A stretch of 64,000 nt of DNA from NCBI RefSeq assembly GCF_001723175.1, contig NC_064656.1, positions 2,232,001 to 2,296,000 on the forward strand, given 5' to 3'. Below are positions 1 through 12,447 of this stretch, piece after piece; position 1 is the first letter of the stretch; every line of letters starts with the position of its first letter. The position numbers were made by a program, and so were the translations under genes. The notes under the pieces were generated by a model, which was not told the origin of the DNA, made no database searches, and saw only the letters and a list, made by a program, of their open reading frames with translations. Source of the DNA: Penicillium oxalicum (taxonomy: Eukaryota; Ascomycota; Eurotiomycetes; Eurotiales; Aspergillaceae).

Positions 1-3000
1 GAAAGTTATTTACTCCCAGGACCTGCAGGATCAGCCATCATGACCATTCTGATTTCTGACCTTTTTTTGTGTGTGTGATTTGTGTTTATTCGTTTTTTTC
101 CCGTCGATTTTGCCTCGGGAATTGCTTTTCCATTCGTCCAAGCGAAGGCTGTCGAATGAGCGTGACTGGATGGGCGGCCGAGCGCGGCTGTTCGTCGAGT
201 CACCTCGTATTCCTCTGGTCGCCATCCCAAGGGCCGAAACTTCAGTCTCACTAGACTCGTTTCGGAAGGAGTCACAAATCTGGGGAAATGTCCGATACAC
301 GTGTGGCGCCTCCCCCCTTCCGAGGAGGAAAGAGAGGCCCATCTTGGCTTACCTCGACCATGTATCTGGTCGGATCGTTCGGGGTCAGCGCGTGCCCTCC
401 ACAACTTTAGTGTTAAAGTTGGAAATAGGGTCGCGACTGACTTGTACTGTATGGAGTTTAGCATCGTAGCTCGCCCTGTCATTTGGATCATTCTAGCTAC
501 CCTGATCTCAGATGGTCCAGAGGTAGAACCTTAAAACAGGGATGTGGACACAAACTACCTTCGACAGCGCCAAACCCTACGCGTCCAGTCGTCAACGAGT
601 CTTTGGGTTTGAGGGATGCTGAACCCGTGTGAGTACGCTTTGTTTCTACATGTAGGACTCCATTGAGTTCTTTGTGTGACCCTCGGATCACTCGCTTTGA
701 CCTACACGTGAGAGGCCTGCATTATGACAGGTTGCACATTTGCCCAGGAGGACATGGCATGGTTGACAAACACACATGCAAAGGCCATCTTCACCATCGG
801 ACGGGTGATGAGTCAGAAGGAGACGCCGACCTACGTAGTTCACCACAGGATTCTTTCTATCGAGTGCAATCAAGCATGTAGCAATGGTGCTGCTCATACG
901 CAACCTGGCTTCGGACCCGAGGTGCAATCTCAGAGCTATGGATGTACTTTATTGCGTATCATCTCACTATTTCCTGCCGAAATATCTCAATGGAATTAGA
1001 TGATCATGCATCGCATTCATCGTCTACTGTGTACATTGAATACATCGGTACACCACTTGTGGCGAGTCACGATAACTTTAGATGATCTATCAGCTCAATT
1101 CGATTCCAGACAATGCTTCCCTCCCCGACTTGATCCGAAAGTTACTCCTCCCCGATGCGAATGTGCACTGATAGCTCGCCAGCGCGCTTTGCTACCGCCC
1201 CACCTGACCGACTCAAAAGCCACAACTTTAATCCCCAAGATCTCCAAGATCCCCAACGCACATATGTCCATGCGTGAAGATACTCGGATAGAGCTCTTGC
1301 CACCATGGCTGCATCGATTTCTTGCTTGAACCATGTCCAACCACATCACTTGCTCATCATTCTGATGCCCGATGACTGGTTCACTCTTTCCATTTGACTT
1401 GCACCTCGGCTCGTCTGCCAATTTGGAAGTCAATACACAAGTCTAGACCACAGAACAGGAATAAGTCGCCTCGCTTCTTGCAGTTGTTGTCACCACCTTG
1501 ATCTCTTGGGCACCATGGATTTAAAAAGTTTAAAAGATGAGCCGAGGCTTCAGTCAAGTTGAAAGGAGAGTCCAAGCTCCAGCGAACTTAATAGTGTGGA
1601 TGGCCTGGCTGAAAATAACCATGTGAACTGAGCGTTTTGAACTGGAGCGCTGGTCAAACGAGCTGCCGCGGGCACGGGTCTTTAGAAAATATCTCTTTAT
1701 GATGAGCGCCTGAAACTGGCTGCCTGCCTCTCTTTGTCTCTCACCCTTGAGGTTCATTCGAGAAGACCATCCAGCACCTCACCTCCTACCTAAGGATCGA
1801 AAAATGGTCATCCCCTCGCTTGGATGACTTTCCGGAGCGGTATCTGCGGCTGTATCACTAGGAAAGCAGGATACACCTCTTTCCCCTCCGCAGTCGTGAG
1901 CATTGCATCTGAAAAAGGATGAACATAGCAGGGAAATTCCCTCATTCGACATTGAACAGCCTCGCTGCATTCAGCAATACCAAACTTCGATTGTCTTGTA
2001 TTGCAAAGCAAAATGAGAAAAAGCTAATGCGCCGAGCCAATAAAGAAAAGATCGACCATTATTGGCCACACTTGTGGCCAATCCAAGACTACGGACTGAT
2101 GCACTTTCAATCATACTCGCTGATAGGTCCCCGGGCAATTGCCATATACAAGAATACCTCTTCGCGCTTGAAAAACATCCCTAGCATCAAACATCCTATC
2201 CAAGTTACACGATAGATTTTCCACTGCTCAAATAACACTGAAAGTTATTGTAAGAAAATCATTACGTGACGCCGCAAAGGTGGACCTTGAAATACCTACC
2301 CCGGTATAACGAGTACCTGCCACTCAGTTGAGTGCTCTTGTTATTCATTTTCTATCGTCAGTTGTCAGTTGTCAGTTGTGCCGCTTCTAAGATTGCCGTC
2401 TGCCAGAGTTGCAAGACCTGCAAACTAACATTCAAGAAGAAACCCATACGAGTATCCGCTTGATGTTCTAGCAGTCGATATTCTCGATTTCATCACCAAA
2501 GGTCTCTATTCAGGCACAGAGAGTGGTTCTGAATCCCTCGGTTTTTGATTCTCCGGTTGAAAACGAAAAAATCCGTATTTTTTCCCGACGTATGGACCCT
2601 TATGCTCCTCTGGAGAGCTTGACTAAGTAGACCTGTCCACGGGAGGTAAAGAGAAAGGGTATGGAGAAGCGTTTGAACTTGCCGAGGCCGTGTCTAAGTT
2701 GAACATTTTCAAACGCATGGTCAATCTTGCGGAATTTGACCTCTTGCGGCTGTTCGGCTCTTTTAATCTTCTGTCAACAGACATAATTCCCGGACGTTGC
2801 ATTTATTCCTTTGGTATCTGATATGCCATATAAAATGGACTTGTAAGTTTCGATCGTGGATTTTTTCTACCCGCAAGAAACGGGAGGAAAGAATCTCATG
2901 GAAAGGGCAGTGAGGAGCATTTTGAATAACTAAAATCGACATCTCGACTATCCATTGTGTCCGTAGTTTCATGCACTAATAAATAGGTGATACATATAGG

Positions 3001-4028
3001 TTGTGATATGATGATGAGAGGATATCTTAGATAGGGGTGTTCATTGCAGCGATATATTTTCAGGGTATGCCTCAGCAAGGGCAATCATGTCGGAATCAAT
3101 ATGGCTGGATGAATGCGGTAAGCGCTTAATATACACCTGTTTCCAGGAAACGAAGGTGCGTGCCCGCCTACACTTATATACTTTGACACTGGGATCTGTC
3201 TACTCAGTCAGAATAAGATTGAATAGCATGGAAGTATCCTCAGAAAAGACCCATGAGACTGTTAAATTGTCACTGGACCTCCCTTGTAGCAGCCCGACCC
3301 TCCGATCCTTTGTTAGCATTTGGTGGATCAAAAATTGACATACTACTACTCCCCTCGGACGTTGAACTAACCCCAAAGCGGTTAGGCCACCCAGCGGCCT
3401 ATAGGCGCGTCTTGGTCTTTGATCGCTCGCTTCAATTGCACTACCAAAGTACCTAGAGTCCTGTGCTGTTGACCTCCACGAATCTATCCACGGGCCCATC
3501 CGTGTCTTTTCAATACTTGAGCATTTACCCCCCGACACATTATCCGAGGTCACATATCAGATCTTCAGGCTCTCAAACTTAGCGCGAAAGGAACCGACTC
3601 ATTTCCAGCCTCATGAATTTTCCAGATGTTGCAAACACTCTACTGCTATTGAGATATTTTCTCTCTCGCTCATTGCTATTCTTTTATTGTTCAGAAAATA
3701 GATTAACATGGGCCCGTTCCAGGATGTTGCGACCGTTATGACGTGGCGGCTGGGGACACAACGGCGCCGATGACGTAGCATCCGTCAGGTTGTCAAACAA
3801 TCATATTATCACCAGAGTTGAACAATCATCGATTTCATCTTCTGTTTACAGGCTGAACCATTCACCAGACTAGCGTGGTCGATTATCATCTTAATCTAGG
3901 TCTTCTTTTTTTTTTGAAACAACTGTCGGACCGATTCTCGAGTCCATCCGACAAACAGACCCGCAGCCGCCATTGCACTTGAGTTGTTATCCGTCTCCGT
4001 GGGGAGTAATCCACATCATTCGCACCAG
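1..4028. other. Gene-poor left end, no gene recognised
   Basis: About 4 kb without a reading frame I can defend. The open frames here are short, overlap each other on both strands, and show no family motif or convincing splice signals. The stretch from about 2.2 to 3.9 kb is visibly richer in A and T. Three perfect tandem copies of GTCAGTT lie at 2357-2377. The last ~200 bases before 4029 (with a T-rich run at 3907-3915) are presumably the leader and promoter of the gene that follows. Decayed repeats or a non-coding RNA gene cannot be excluded. Confidence 0.6.
2357..2377. repeat. Three tandem copies of the 7-mer GTCAGTT
   Basis: GTCAGTT occurs three times head to tail without mismatch, followed by GTGCC. 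It lies in gene-free DNA and has no visible link to a gene. Confidence 0.8.
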
Positions 4029-5764
4029 ATGGCGACAGTTTCGATAAATGCGCCCGGTCTGGGAGGTGGATTCTTGTATAACAATGGCAACAACAACGCG
4101 CGCGTGTGTATCACGGCGGAAACGGGAGAGTTTGATATGGATACGATCAAGGCCTGGCAGGATGAAGGATTCGATATTGTCTACGTTCCACTCGACGGTG
4201 GAGGCAAGGAATACGAGAGCAAGCTTCGCAGTGTAAAGGAGGGATTGGGTGTGGGCGAGAACTATGCGGTGATCGGTAAGAGTGACACACTGTTTCATGA
4301 CGTTGAAACCCCCCCCCCCAACAAAGATTCAAGACAGATGCCAATTACTAACGTCGCTTCGATGGAATTGTAGCCTACGGTGATGCGGCTAATTACTGCC
4401 TGGATTATTATCTCAAGTCACAAAACGCCAGCCGCCTCTGTGCTTTGGTCGCATATTACCCTAGTGTCATTCCGGATACTCGTTCTCGATTTCCAATGTC
4501 GCTCCAAGTTGTGGTCCACCTCGCCGGAAAGACGATCGATGTGGCGACCATCCCAGTCGCGTTGGGTATTCAGGGTAAGAAGCGACTCAAGACCCGGCCT
4601 CTGAATCCGGGCATCGGCACTGGGGAGCGACTGGATTTGGCTTACCCGGCATACACCTATGATAATGCCGAGCCGGGATTCGCGGAGCATGATATGGAGG
4701 AATATGATCACCTGGCGGGTGATGTAGCCTTTACCCGGACTCTCCGAGCTCTGCGCAAGGGTTTCTCCCGAGATCCTGATCTGGAAAGCAGGTGGGAGGA
4801 ACACCAAGAGGGTGAGTTGTTTGTCCCCGTGATCAGCCCAGCTCGAGATTATTGACCGTCATTGTTATTAGCCAAATTCTTCAGTTCCAATGTCGGAAAG
4901 ACCATGAACGGGTATGCGACTCACAAAACGCCCGGAGTCACATATGTACCAACCGTCAGCGGTGGAATCGGCACGCAAGCTTTGCGCCGCTTTTATGACC
5001 AATATTTCGTGGGCAAACTGCCCCCATCCATGCGCATTCGCTTACTGTCACGCACGACGGGTGCCGATCGTGTCGTCGACGAGCTGTACATCTCATTTGA
5101 GCATACGCAAGAGATCCCCTGGATGCTTCCCGGTGTCCCACCGACCGACAAACGTGTCGAAATCATCCTAGTCAGCATCGTATGCCTACGTGCCGGCCGT
5201 CTCTATTCCGAACATACCTACTGGGATCAAGCAAGCGTGCTTGTCCAAGTTGGTCTTCTCGATCCGAAGATGGTTCCCCCATCCGCGCACGGGGTCGACC
5301 GCTTACCCATTGTTGGACGCGAGGCAGCTCGTCGCATTTTGCACGAGGACTTGGAAGAAGACGAACACGTCGACTATCACAATCGGTTGATTCGTCGTGC
5401 ACGTGCTCGGAAGAATCGAAGTTCCCGTGCCTCCGTCGCCGGTGAAGAGTCGGCTGCCGAGTTCAAGAGTGACGCCGAGACAACTATGCCTATCAGGCAG
5501 CGGAAGAAGGTGCAGACAGTGCCAGAGGAAGAGGAGGGGGAGGATGAAAAGGAAGAGGAGAAACCGGAGGAAGTAGAGAAGAATGAGCCCGAAGCCACCA
5601 ATGGAAACACCGTGGATAAGACTAATGGACACGGCGAGGCCAATGGCGGACAGGATGAAAATGCCCCCAAGCCGAAACAGAAGGTGAAGCCTATCCCCAA
5701 ACTGAAAAAGGCAAACCACAATGCGACTGTTGAAGAAGGGAGCGAGGGAAGTGACAAGTCATGA
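4029..5764 (+). CDS. Dienelactone hydrolase-like / NTF2-like fusion protein
   Basis: Three exons: 4029-4275, 4374-4811 and 4872-5764. The introns have GTAAG and GTGAG donors and a TTACTAAC branch site in the first. They join to 525 residues. The N-terminal ~225 residues resemble the fungal dienelactone-hydrolase (alpha/beta hydrolase) group. The segment after the first intron reads AYGDAANYCLDYY, so the usual G-x-C/S-x-G nucleophile elbow is not obvious and catalysis is doubtful. From about residue 229 a region with HTYWDQASVLVQVGLLDP matches the SnoaL/NTF2-like part found in this fungal family. The last ~100 residues are a low-complexity tail rich in Glu and Lys. Family membership is from recognition of the pattern; substrate and role are unknown. 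It is a likely cytosolic protein, as no signal peptide is seen. Intron 1 contains a run of 11 C. Confidence 0.85.
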
Positions 5765-6238
5765 TCAATGGGTATCATGCCCCTTCTTCTTTTCAGAATG
5801 AGTCGCGGCAGATATGCGCATGATGCGCAATGTGCTGTCCGAGAACGAAGGTGCATAAGCCGTCTTATTGCGAATCACCCCTGATCTTTGGATTTTCACA
5901 TATCGTACCGTTTCATACTATGACCTCATCATGATTTTTTTTCCCCTGCCATCATTTGGCTTTACTTTAGCGAATTCGGTTGCCACTTCCACTGCGTTCT
6001 CTCGCTCAATCACTGAGCATTCAATTTGCTTTCGCTGAACAGAACATGCTACTGTTACGCTCCAGCGTCGCTTCTCAGCAAAAATTGATCACACGATAAT
6101 ATGAGCTCTTATTTACAATGGATTTTTCCCAACCCCTTGACTTGCAGTCCCACCTTGACATTCCCCAAGGGAAACCCTTCAACTAGCTTCCAACTTGAAA
6201 AGAAAACAAAAAAAACCTGACCAACGCTCCTCAACCGA
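5765..6238. other. Convergent 3' intergenic region
   Basis: Lies between two genes that converge. It is T-rich (for example around 5935-5943) and would hold both 3' untranslated regions. No gene or repeat is seen. Confidence 0.6.
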
Positions 6239-7107
6239 TCATTCATCGGCCCCGACGACCTTCCGCATGGTTCTGACACGCACCGGTCCATCACCTCCAT
6301 ACTTCTTCAAATCAAACTCAAAAGACTCCACATCTTCAAACCCAAATTTCCTATAAAGTGGATATCCATCGTTCGAAGCCTCCAGCCAAAAGGTGTGCAG
6401 ACCCATTCCCCGACCCTCGTCCAGACCAATCTTGATCAGAGTGGAGCCAATCCCATAGCCGCGGTATTCCGGCAACGTCGCTAGTACTTGAAGATCTACA
6501 GATTATCAAGATGAATTGAATCAGATTAGCAGACCATTTCATTTTATATTTCTTTTCCTTTCTTCTTCTTTCTCTCTCTTTCCTGACCAAAAGAGAGGGA
6601 ACCCCCCGGACACCGAGACACATGTGAATGAGCCATGCAACAAGTCAGAAAAAAAAAGAAAAAAAAACGAAACTTACGCCCAAACTCCTTCCCCGACATA
6701 TGCTTCTTTCTCAAACTGGCCATCCCCCGAATAAACCCATTACACGCCTCGCCCTGCGCATTTGATGGCCAGTCGATATCCTTCCAGTCATCCACGATCT
6801 TGGGCTCCGGGTAAAAATGCCAAACTGTCATCGCGACAATCTTGTCCACCCCGTCGACTGTCGCGACCGCCTTCCAGATCTTCATGCTGGGGTCATTTTG
6901 CGTCTTTTCGGAGAAGTCCTTGGTGCGTGAAGAGACGTCGTCCGGAGGCGGGAAGATGACTTGGGCGGGGTTGCAGCGGGGCGCGGTTTTGGAGGAGTTG
7001 AAGTTGGAGAGGGCTTCTACTTGGGCGATGGCGGCGCAATCGGATTGCGTGGCGGGGAGGATTTTGTAGTCGAGTCGATTGGGTGAGGAAGGGCTGGGGT
7101 TGGACAT
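6239..7107 (-). CDS. GNAT-family N-acetyltransferase
   Basis: Two exons on the minus strand: 7107-6678 and 6495-6239. The donor is GTAAGTTTCG, the acceptor is CTGTAG, and the intron is 182 bases. They join to 228 residues. The second exon carries the acetyl-CoA-binding motif A of the GNAT fold, LPEYRGYGIGSTLIKIGLDEG. It is followed by a strand-helix pattern ending in YRKFGFEDVESFEFDLKKYG, the usual C-terminal half of small-molecule GNATs in fungi. The first exon supplies the opening strand (YKILPATQSD) and the central sheet (AVATVDGVDKIVAMTVWHFYPE). The start at 7107 was preferred over an in-frame ATG at 7146, which would add 13 residues. No signal peptide is seen, so it is probably cytosolic. 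The acceptor substrate cannot be told from sequence. The intron has A-rich and T-rich runs that make exon prediction awkward. Confidence 0.87.
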
Positions 7108-7146
7108 TGTGTGAGAAGAAGGGGTTGAACCACCGGGGAGAGTCAA

Positions 7147-7649
7147 ATGGTGTGTGAAAGGAACCCTTGGGTTTTGAACGAGAAAAATGTTTTCTCTGAA
7201 GAGGGGGTAATCGGGGGGCTATTTAAGGCTGATGGCATGAGGTGTAGTTTTTGATTTCTATGATAGGTTTGAAAAAGTTATCGCGCGTCCTCTCAATTTA
7301 GGAGTCATAGTAAGCCGCGTCTTTAATAGGATGACTCTTAACCTAAGCGGGAGCCTGACTGGGGCCGGCGCATCGGGGGACAGCCGACCAATTGCGATCA
7401 CTGGAAACGATAAGTTCGATGTGACTCTTCTTGAGCTAAGCAGATCGCGCGTGAGAGAAATGTGGATATCTCGACACGAGGGGAGGGGTTTAGAAAAAAA
7501 GAGGACCCAATCAGGAACTGGTCAACTCTGGAATTCTAAAAAAGCGGCTTGCTCGCATCGTCCCAACCAGCCACTTTCTCTCTCCACAGCTGATCCTCCC
7601 CCGTCGACTCCGATCAACGCCCGTACGCAAGCAAGTGTCATCCATTAAC
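7147..7649. other. Intergenic region
   Basis: Promoter side of the GNAT gene and 3' side of the isochorismatase-family gene. No gene is recognised; the one open frame of about 100 codons at 7331-7648 has no family features. Confidence 0.55.
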
Positions 7650-8644
7650 TCACGTCGGAGAGACCGATGCTCCGGCCAGAGCATCGCAGGTTGTGACAAA
7701 CCCCCAACAGTTCATCGAATTGTACTCCCACACCGTGCTCGCCCCATACGGTGTCCCCGTGCCCACTCCGTCCCGTAACAGAATGCAATCATACCCTTTG
7801 CTAAAGGCATCGGTCAACGTGCTCCCCACGCATTGATCGGTGTTGACCCCACCAAAGAGTAGAGTCGTGATGTTCTCCCGTTGGAGGAAAGTTTCCAACT
7901 CGGAGCCGGCTCCCCAGAGGCCCGACATACGGTTCTTGTGGAAGAGAACATCGGCCTTGGTTTGCGAGTCCGTCCTCGCCGTGACCCCATGCTGCTGACT
8001 CTGGCTTATCTCGTATTCCTGTTGAAATGGATCAAACAGAGTGGCATTCCACGATCCACGCATTAGTACTCCCCGCCGGGCACCGTCTGCTTCTCGCTGA
8101 GCGTCACCGGCCCGAGATCTGTCCCCAGGCCTTTGTACAGGGCTGGGTCCTTGACTCGATGCATGTCAGGTAGCGATGGCGTCGGCGTCAGGATCGGAGT
8201 CGGGGTCAATTTCCCAACCTGCTCAGAAGGGTGTGCAACAACCGACCGACCATGTTGATAGCAACCAAACGTGCGAATAATCGCCGGCGGCATTTGACAC
8301 AAGTCATCCTCCGTCAGACCCCAGCACAACCAAATAATCTGGATTCCATGATGCCGGGCCACCGGGATGCCCGCGCGGAGGAGCGCCTCTGTGGCCTGTT
8401 CTGCGGGCGAAGGCGGTGCGCCTTCAGGGCGTGGTCGCACGGCGGGATGGAGAAAGAAGTTTTGCAAATCGATGAGTAGCAAAGCGGTTTTGGCAGGGTC
8501 GAGCCGTGTTCGCTGTGTGGTGGTGTCGATGGTGATGAGGGAGGTGGATTTCGATCCACGTGTGAGATCAAATGTATCGCTCTCGGAATCGAAAACCCAA
8601 AAGTTCTGGGGATCGTTTCCGATTCGTTCGTGCGTCACTGTCAT
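7650..8644 (-). CDS. Isochorismatase-family cysteine hydrolase, frame broken by one missing base
   Basis: Reading from 8644 the protein opens with NFWVFDSESDTFDLTRG and the core strand KTALLLIDLQNFF, which carries the catalytic Asp of the family. It reaches VPGGEY and then a TAA stop at about 8065. The next frame starts inside that stop (TAATG, ATG at 8063) and continues with the rest of the same fold: MRGSWNATLFDP, HKNRMSGLWG, and LLFGGVNTDQCVGSTLTDAF with the catalytic Cys. It ends at 7650. One extra base before TAATG would read EYLMRGSW and give a single 331-residue protein of normal size. I therefore read this as one gene with a one-base deletion, not two genes. Family members hydrolyse amides or vinyl ethers with an Asp-Lys-Cys triad; the substrate is unknown. 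Alternatives are a recent pseudogene or an assembly error. An intron is less likely, since no matching donor/acceptor pair restores the conserved segment. Confidence 0.8.
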
Positions 8645-9803
8645 TGTATCGAAAGTGCAACGTCAAGACACGTTTGATTAGGGGATTGTGAATCGGTAAA
8701 ATGGTTTGCTGGTCTGTGAATTGACTGAATATAAGCAGTCTGATGGTCTCCAATACCCTCTTATCTTCTTCGATCTGCAGAGGGTCATCTGTTTCCCCGC
8801 ATCTAAGTTGGGGTATTCTCCCCCCCCAAGATCGTCTCCCTCGGCAATCAGGCGACTTCAGGCCCTGCCAAGGGGCTTATCATGTTCTACCACGAGGCTT
8901 GGTGAATATCAAGAATAGGCTAGATTTGAGAAGCCCAGAACAGAATTATTCAACCCATTTGATTGGACAATTAAGCACGCGATAGGACCCTGCAGGCCAG
9001 CTCGATAAAAGTCCATCCTAAAGGAGCTTCGACTCTATAGTCGATCGAAGTGATTTACTTGACCTGATAATTTTTCAAGCATGAAGATGTCCTAGCTATT
9101 TTGACTCTTTTCTCGCTCTTAGATGTGCTCGCGATAAAATGTGGGGGTGACTGATTTCTGTGGGCGGTCACGTCGCTCTTCCGTAGATCTGGGGATTCGG
9201 AATTCCAACTTTTCCCTCACCCTCGCCATTATGAGGAGCGTACTCAAGCAGAGCCGCAAACGGGTCACTGGATGAGAGCTGCTTGCTGAAAGATGGCGTT
9301 CACAGAAAATTTCGCGTCATCGTAGACAATTTTCAACTTGTCTGCAGCTTAAATCATGCACTCGCGGCGCCTCAAAGGTGCAGCGGTGCTGTCGGGCAAA
9401 ATCGCGTGATGAATTCTGACGTGATGTTCCCACGGACGGCAATACCACACAATGGAGACTGTTGGCCTCGGCGGCTGCTTTTTCGTCATGCCTGTCCAGT
9501 ACCGTGGAATCTTGACTTCAGATTGTACAAGTGCTTATGGGGTGGCACCGTTTGATTTTTGCAGTGGGCAAGCATCGTGGAGGCAAGGGGCTCCTCCACA
9601 TGCGTCAAAGTTGACGGATGCCTCGTGCAAAGAGCCGCTTGCCCTTGGGGGTCCACTTGCCACGTTAATGTTCCAGAATTGATCGCCGTTAGTTCCTCGG
9701 AATCGAGCCAGATTCTCGTTGCCTCGTTGGCCACACCCGTGAGGGAAGGCGTAGACAAGTCTGTGGCTCGGCACAGTTTCCATTCTTGTGATCTTCTGGA
9801 GAA

Positions 9804-9828
9804 CCCCCCCCACCCCCCCCCCCCCCCC
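9804..9828. repeat. Poly-C tract (C8-A-C16)
   Basis: A run of C interrupted by a single A at 9812, in gene-free DNA. It is one of several long G/C homopolymers in the window. Confidence 0.9.
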
Positions 9829-10674
9829 AATATCATCTGCTTGCCATTCTGGGGGCAACGTATTGTGGTAAGTTCCCCATGGCAACGGCTAAAGGAAAGC
9901 ATTCAATATCATTGCCATCGAGAATCTCTTTTGCCATGATATTGCCATTGGTGCTAACACTCTTGATTCTGTCTAGAACTTTGCAATCAGTGCAGAGCCA
10001 CCACTGTCTCATGGTCTACAACTCCCATGCAGTGGCAGAATGCTTTGCCCTCGAATATGGATGCTGAAGGAACTACATGAGCCCTTTCGCCTCCCTGGCG
10101 CTTCACTAGCGACCAGAGTACTTGCCTCTGCAGAAACTGCTCTGCCTAGGCGAGAAATCTCAGAGATTTCTCCGAAGCTGCTTGTCTCCAGGGGGGGATT
10201 TACTTTCTCACACTGGCCATGGCCAAGTTTAGAGACGCCGACTTCCGATCCTTGGAAGGAGACAATGAAAATTTGGTCTTGCCCCTGTGAAACCAGCCGA
10301 GGCGATGAATTTGACGTCGGTTTGTAAGATGTCTGGGGCAAATCATGGTCCGCGACGATCAAACGCGCAAGGCTCTTACGCCACTGATGATTTTTCTTCC
10401 CGGTGCCCCGGTGAAAGGCCAGGGGAGCGCGCAAACCAGGTCAAGTTCCAAAATGATCGGTTTCAAGGTTCGGCGTGTCGGAACCCTAGAAGATCCCGGA
10501 CAGTTGCCAAATGCGGCGATTCTCTCGACGTTCGAGACTTTCGGGGAATCAGGCGACCCACAGACCAAGGGAAGATCTGGCGAACCACCATCACATCTCA
10601 GCTTAATCAGGCATAAAGAACCTTCAGCATGGGCTCTTTTGCCACGTCTCCACGACCTCCCGCCCCGGATTCAA

Positions 10675-10681
10675 TATATAA
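10675..10681 (+). promoter_or_regulatory. TATA box of the BYS1-type gene
   Basis: TATATAA, 221 bases upstream of the ATG at 10902. It is followed by a strongly CT-rich leader, as in highly expressed fungal genes. Confidence 0.6.
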
Positions 10682-10901
10682 GGCTGGGATGATCTTCCAA
10701 CATGAAGCTTTCTGTTCTCTTCAAACAACACAGTCTTTTTCGACCAACACCTTTGTCTTTCTTTGTTGAAATCAAGATCTGATCACTCTCTTTCAGATCT
10801 CTCATTCTCTTGTCAATCCTTGTCTAACGACAGACACTCATTTTTTCCAAAGTCGAATCTGTTTTCAAGTCCACTCGTGAACAATCACAGCCTTCACCAA
10901 A

Positions 10902-11411
10902 ATGCTCTTCGCCAAGTCTCTCCTCGCCAGCGTTTTCGCTCTCACCGCTGCAGCCCTTCCCCATGTCGCTCGGGACAATGCCGGCAGTGGCAGTGTCAAC
11001 TTTGTCAACAACCTGGACACCGATGTTTACCTCTGGACAACATCTGCCGACCCCGGCACCATGCACACCTTGCCCAAGGGCGGCGGTACCTACAATGAGG
11101 GCTGGAAGATCAACCCCAACGGCGGTGGCATCTCTATCAAGCTGTCAACCACTGAATCGCAAAGCAGTGTTCTCCAGTTCGAGTACACTGTCGACAAGGA
11201 GACACTGTACTGGGATCTGTCCTCCATCGACATGAACCCGGATTCGCCCTTCATCAAAAGCGGATTCTCCGCCATCCCCAGCGATTCTAGCTGCACCACC
11301 GCCACTTGCAAGCCCGGTGATGTCAACTGCGCCGAGTCTTACCAGCACCCCAACGATGTCAACACTCTTTCTTGCTCGGTCAACGCGCAGTACACCGTCA
11401 CCCTGGGATAG
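10902..11411 (+). CDS. BYS1-domain secreted protein
   Basis: Single exon, 169 residues. Residues 1-19 form a clear signal peptide (a short basic start, then SLLASVFALTAAALP), so the product is secreted. The remainder begins GSVNFVNNLDTDVYLWT and includes GGTYNEGWKINPNGGGISIKL, LQFEYTV and LYWDLS. This is the pattern of the Blastomyces yeast-phase-specific (BYS1) family, which has a thaumatin-like beta sandwich. Four cysteines lie in the C-terminal third (around CTTATCKPGDVNC and LSC), consistent with disulfides. The cellular role of the family is not established. A TATA box, a CT-rich leader and a highly biased use of C-ending codons suggest strong expression. Confidence 0.9.
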   Translation: MLFAKSLLASVFALTAAALPHVARDNAGSGSVNFVNNLDTDVYLWTTSADPGTMHTLPKGGGTYNEGWKINPNGGGISIKLSTTESQSSVLQFEYTVDKETLYWDLSSIDMNPDSPFIKSGFSAIPSDSSCTTATCKPGDVNCAESYQHPNDVNTLSCSVNAQYTVTLG

Positions 11412-12447
11412 ATGGATTTTCCTTCTCTTGACCATTTCTTTCTGCTGTCTCTTTTTACCATCCATCTATACCTCTTCTCATCTTGTTCTTACCGTTCACG
11501 TGGCTTTGATGAAATCCGAATCTCGCAACAGATTCTGCATGACTTTGTTATTTAGAACATTGTGCCATTTTGGCCACCCGGGACCTGAATTCTTGCCGGG
11601 TCACCCGTTTCGCTTCTTTTTTTGATTGAATAGAAAACTTCGACGCTCTTTTTGAAACAGACATCATTTATTTCTCCACTCGTATCACGATAGAACGCCG
11701 GTCATTTATTCGTCACAAATCCATTTCGTGTGTGTGGATTAGGTGGACGTCGCTCAGCAAATCAGGCTATGGCGCACGTATCATTTCTTACCCTTGTTGC
11801 TTCTCATTGTACGCAAACGTGGTTCATCAATCTAAGATTATTAGGGACCTTGCGATGGAACTGTATATCACGTGAAAGATCTGCTGAAAAAAGTACACCA
11901 CGCGTCAAGAAAGCTTTCAGCGACCTTGGCAACATCGTTTTCTCAAAGTTGCCATGTGCGTGAACAAGTCAATGACGTCACGTTCTAGAATGTTACCTTT
12001 TCTGGATCTCCCCATCGGCTCTGCACGGTACGACCGCGAGAATGGGCAGGGTGGCAATTTATGGGTTGTTCGTAAAAATATTGACCCATGAATATCAATA
12101 TCTACGAGTAGGTGGTGTAACTACCTTGTTATCAGCGTGGGGGGCTCACCGCACGGGTTGAGGATGCCGCTTATCATTACTCTTCACCTGGGAGAACCCA
12201 ACAGAATCACGATAGAGACAGACGAACCCTTTCGGCATTCGGCTGGCGGACCGCGCGCGCAGTGGGGCCAAGCGCGCGCTCGCCGATTCCAAGAGACATC
12301 ACTGCGGGGCCGGTGATTTGGTATTCTCATAAACTCACGCTTCAGGTGTGGATTTGTACCTCGCTGCGTATTCACCAGGTGCAACTCCTTGCAAGTTGAA
12401 TCGAGTCAATTCAGAAGCTACCCAGGTCTTTGCTTTACACTGCCATC
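11412..12447. other. Intergenic region
   Basis: 3' region of the BYS1-type gene and promoter of the amidotransferase-like gene. A TCACGTGA palindrome lies at 11868-11875. No gene is recognised. Confidence 0.55.

Larger units (their letters stand above)
8645..10901. other. Long intergenic region with a poly-C tract
   Basis: About 2.2 kb. Open frames of 90-140 codons occur on both strands but overlap and carry no recognisable domain. A C8 run sits at 8820-8827 and a longer C tract at 9804-9828. The right-hand 230 bases are the promoter and CT-rich leader of the BYS1-type gene. Confidence 0.55.

Noticed and set aside
71..999. Overlapping open frames of about 60-160 codons at the left end
   Set aside because: Present on both strands at once, no domain, no splice signals that join them, and composition unlike the real genes here.
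3200..3553. Minus-strand frame of 117 codons
   Set aside because: No family motif, isolated, and overlapped by an equally open frame on the other strand.
7650..8644. Two separate overlapping isochorismatase genes (TAATG junction)
   Set aside because: The two halves carry complementary parts of one domain; neither is a complete enzyme.
9486..9902. Two minus-strand frames with a poly-Gly stretch
   Set aside because: The glycines come from the poly-C tract; no conserved feature.
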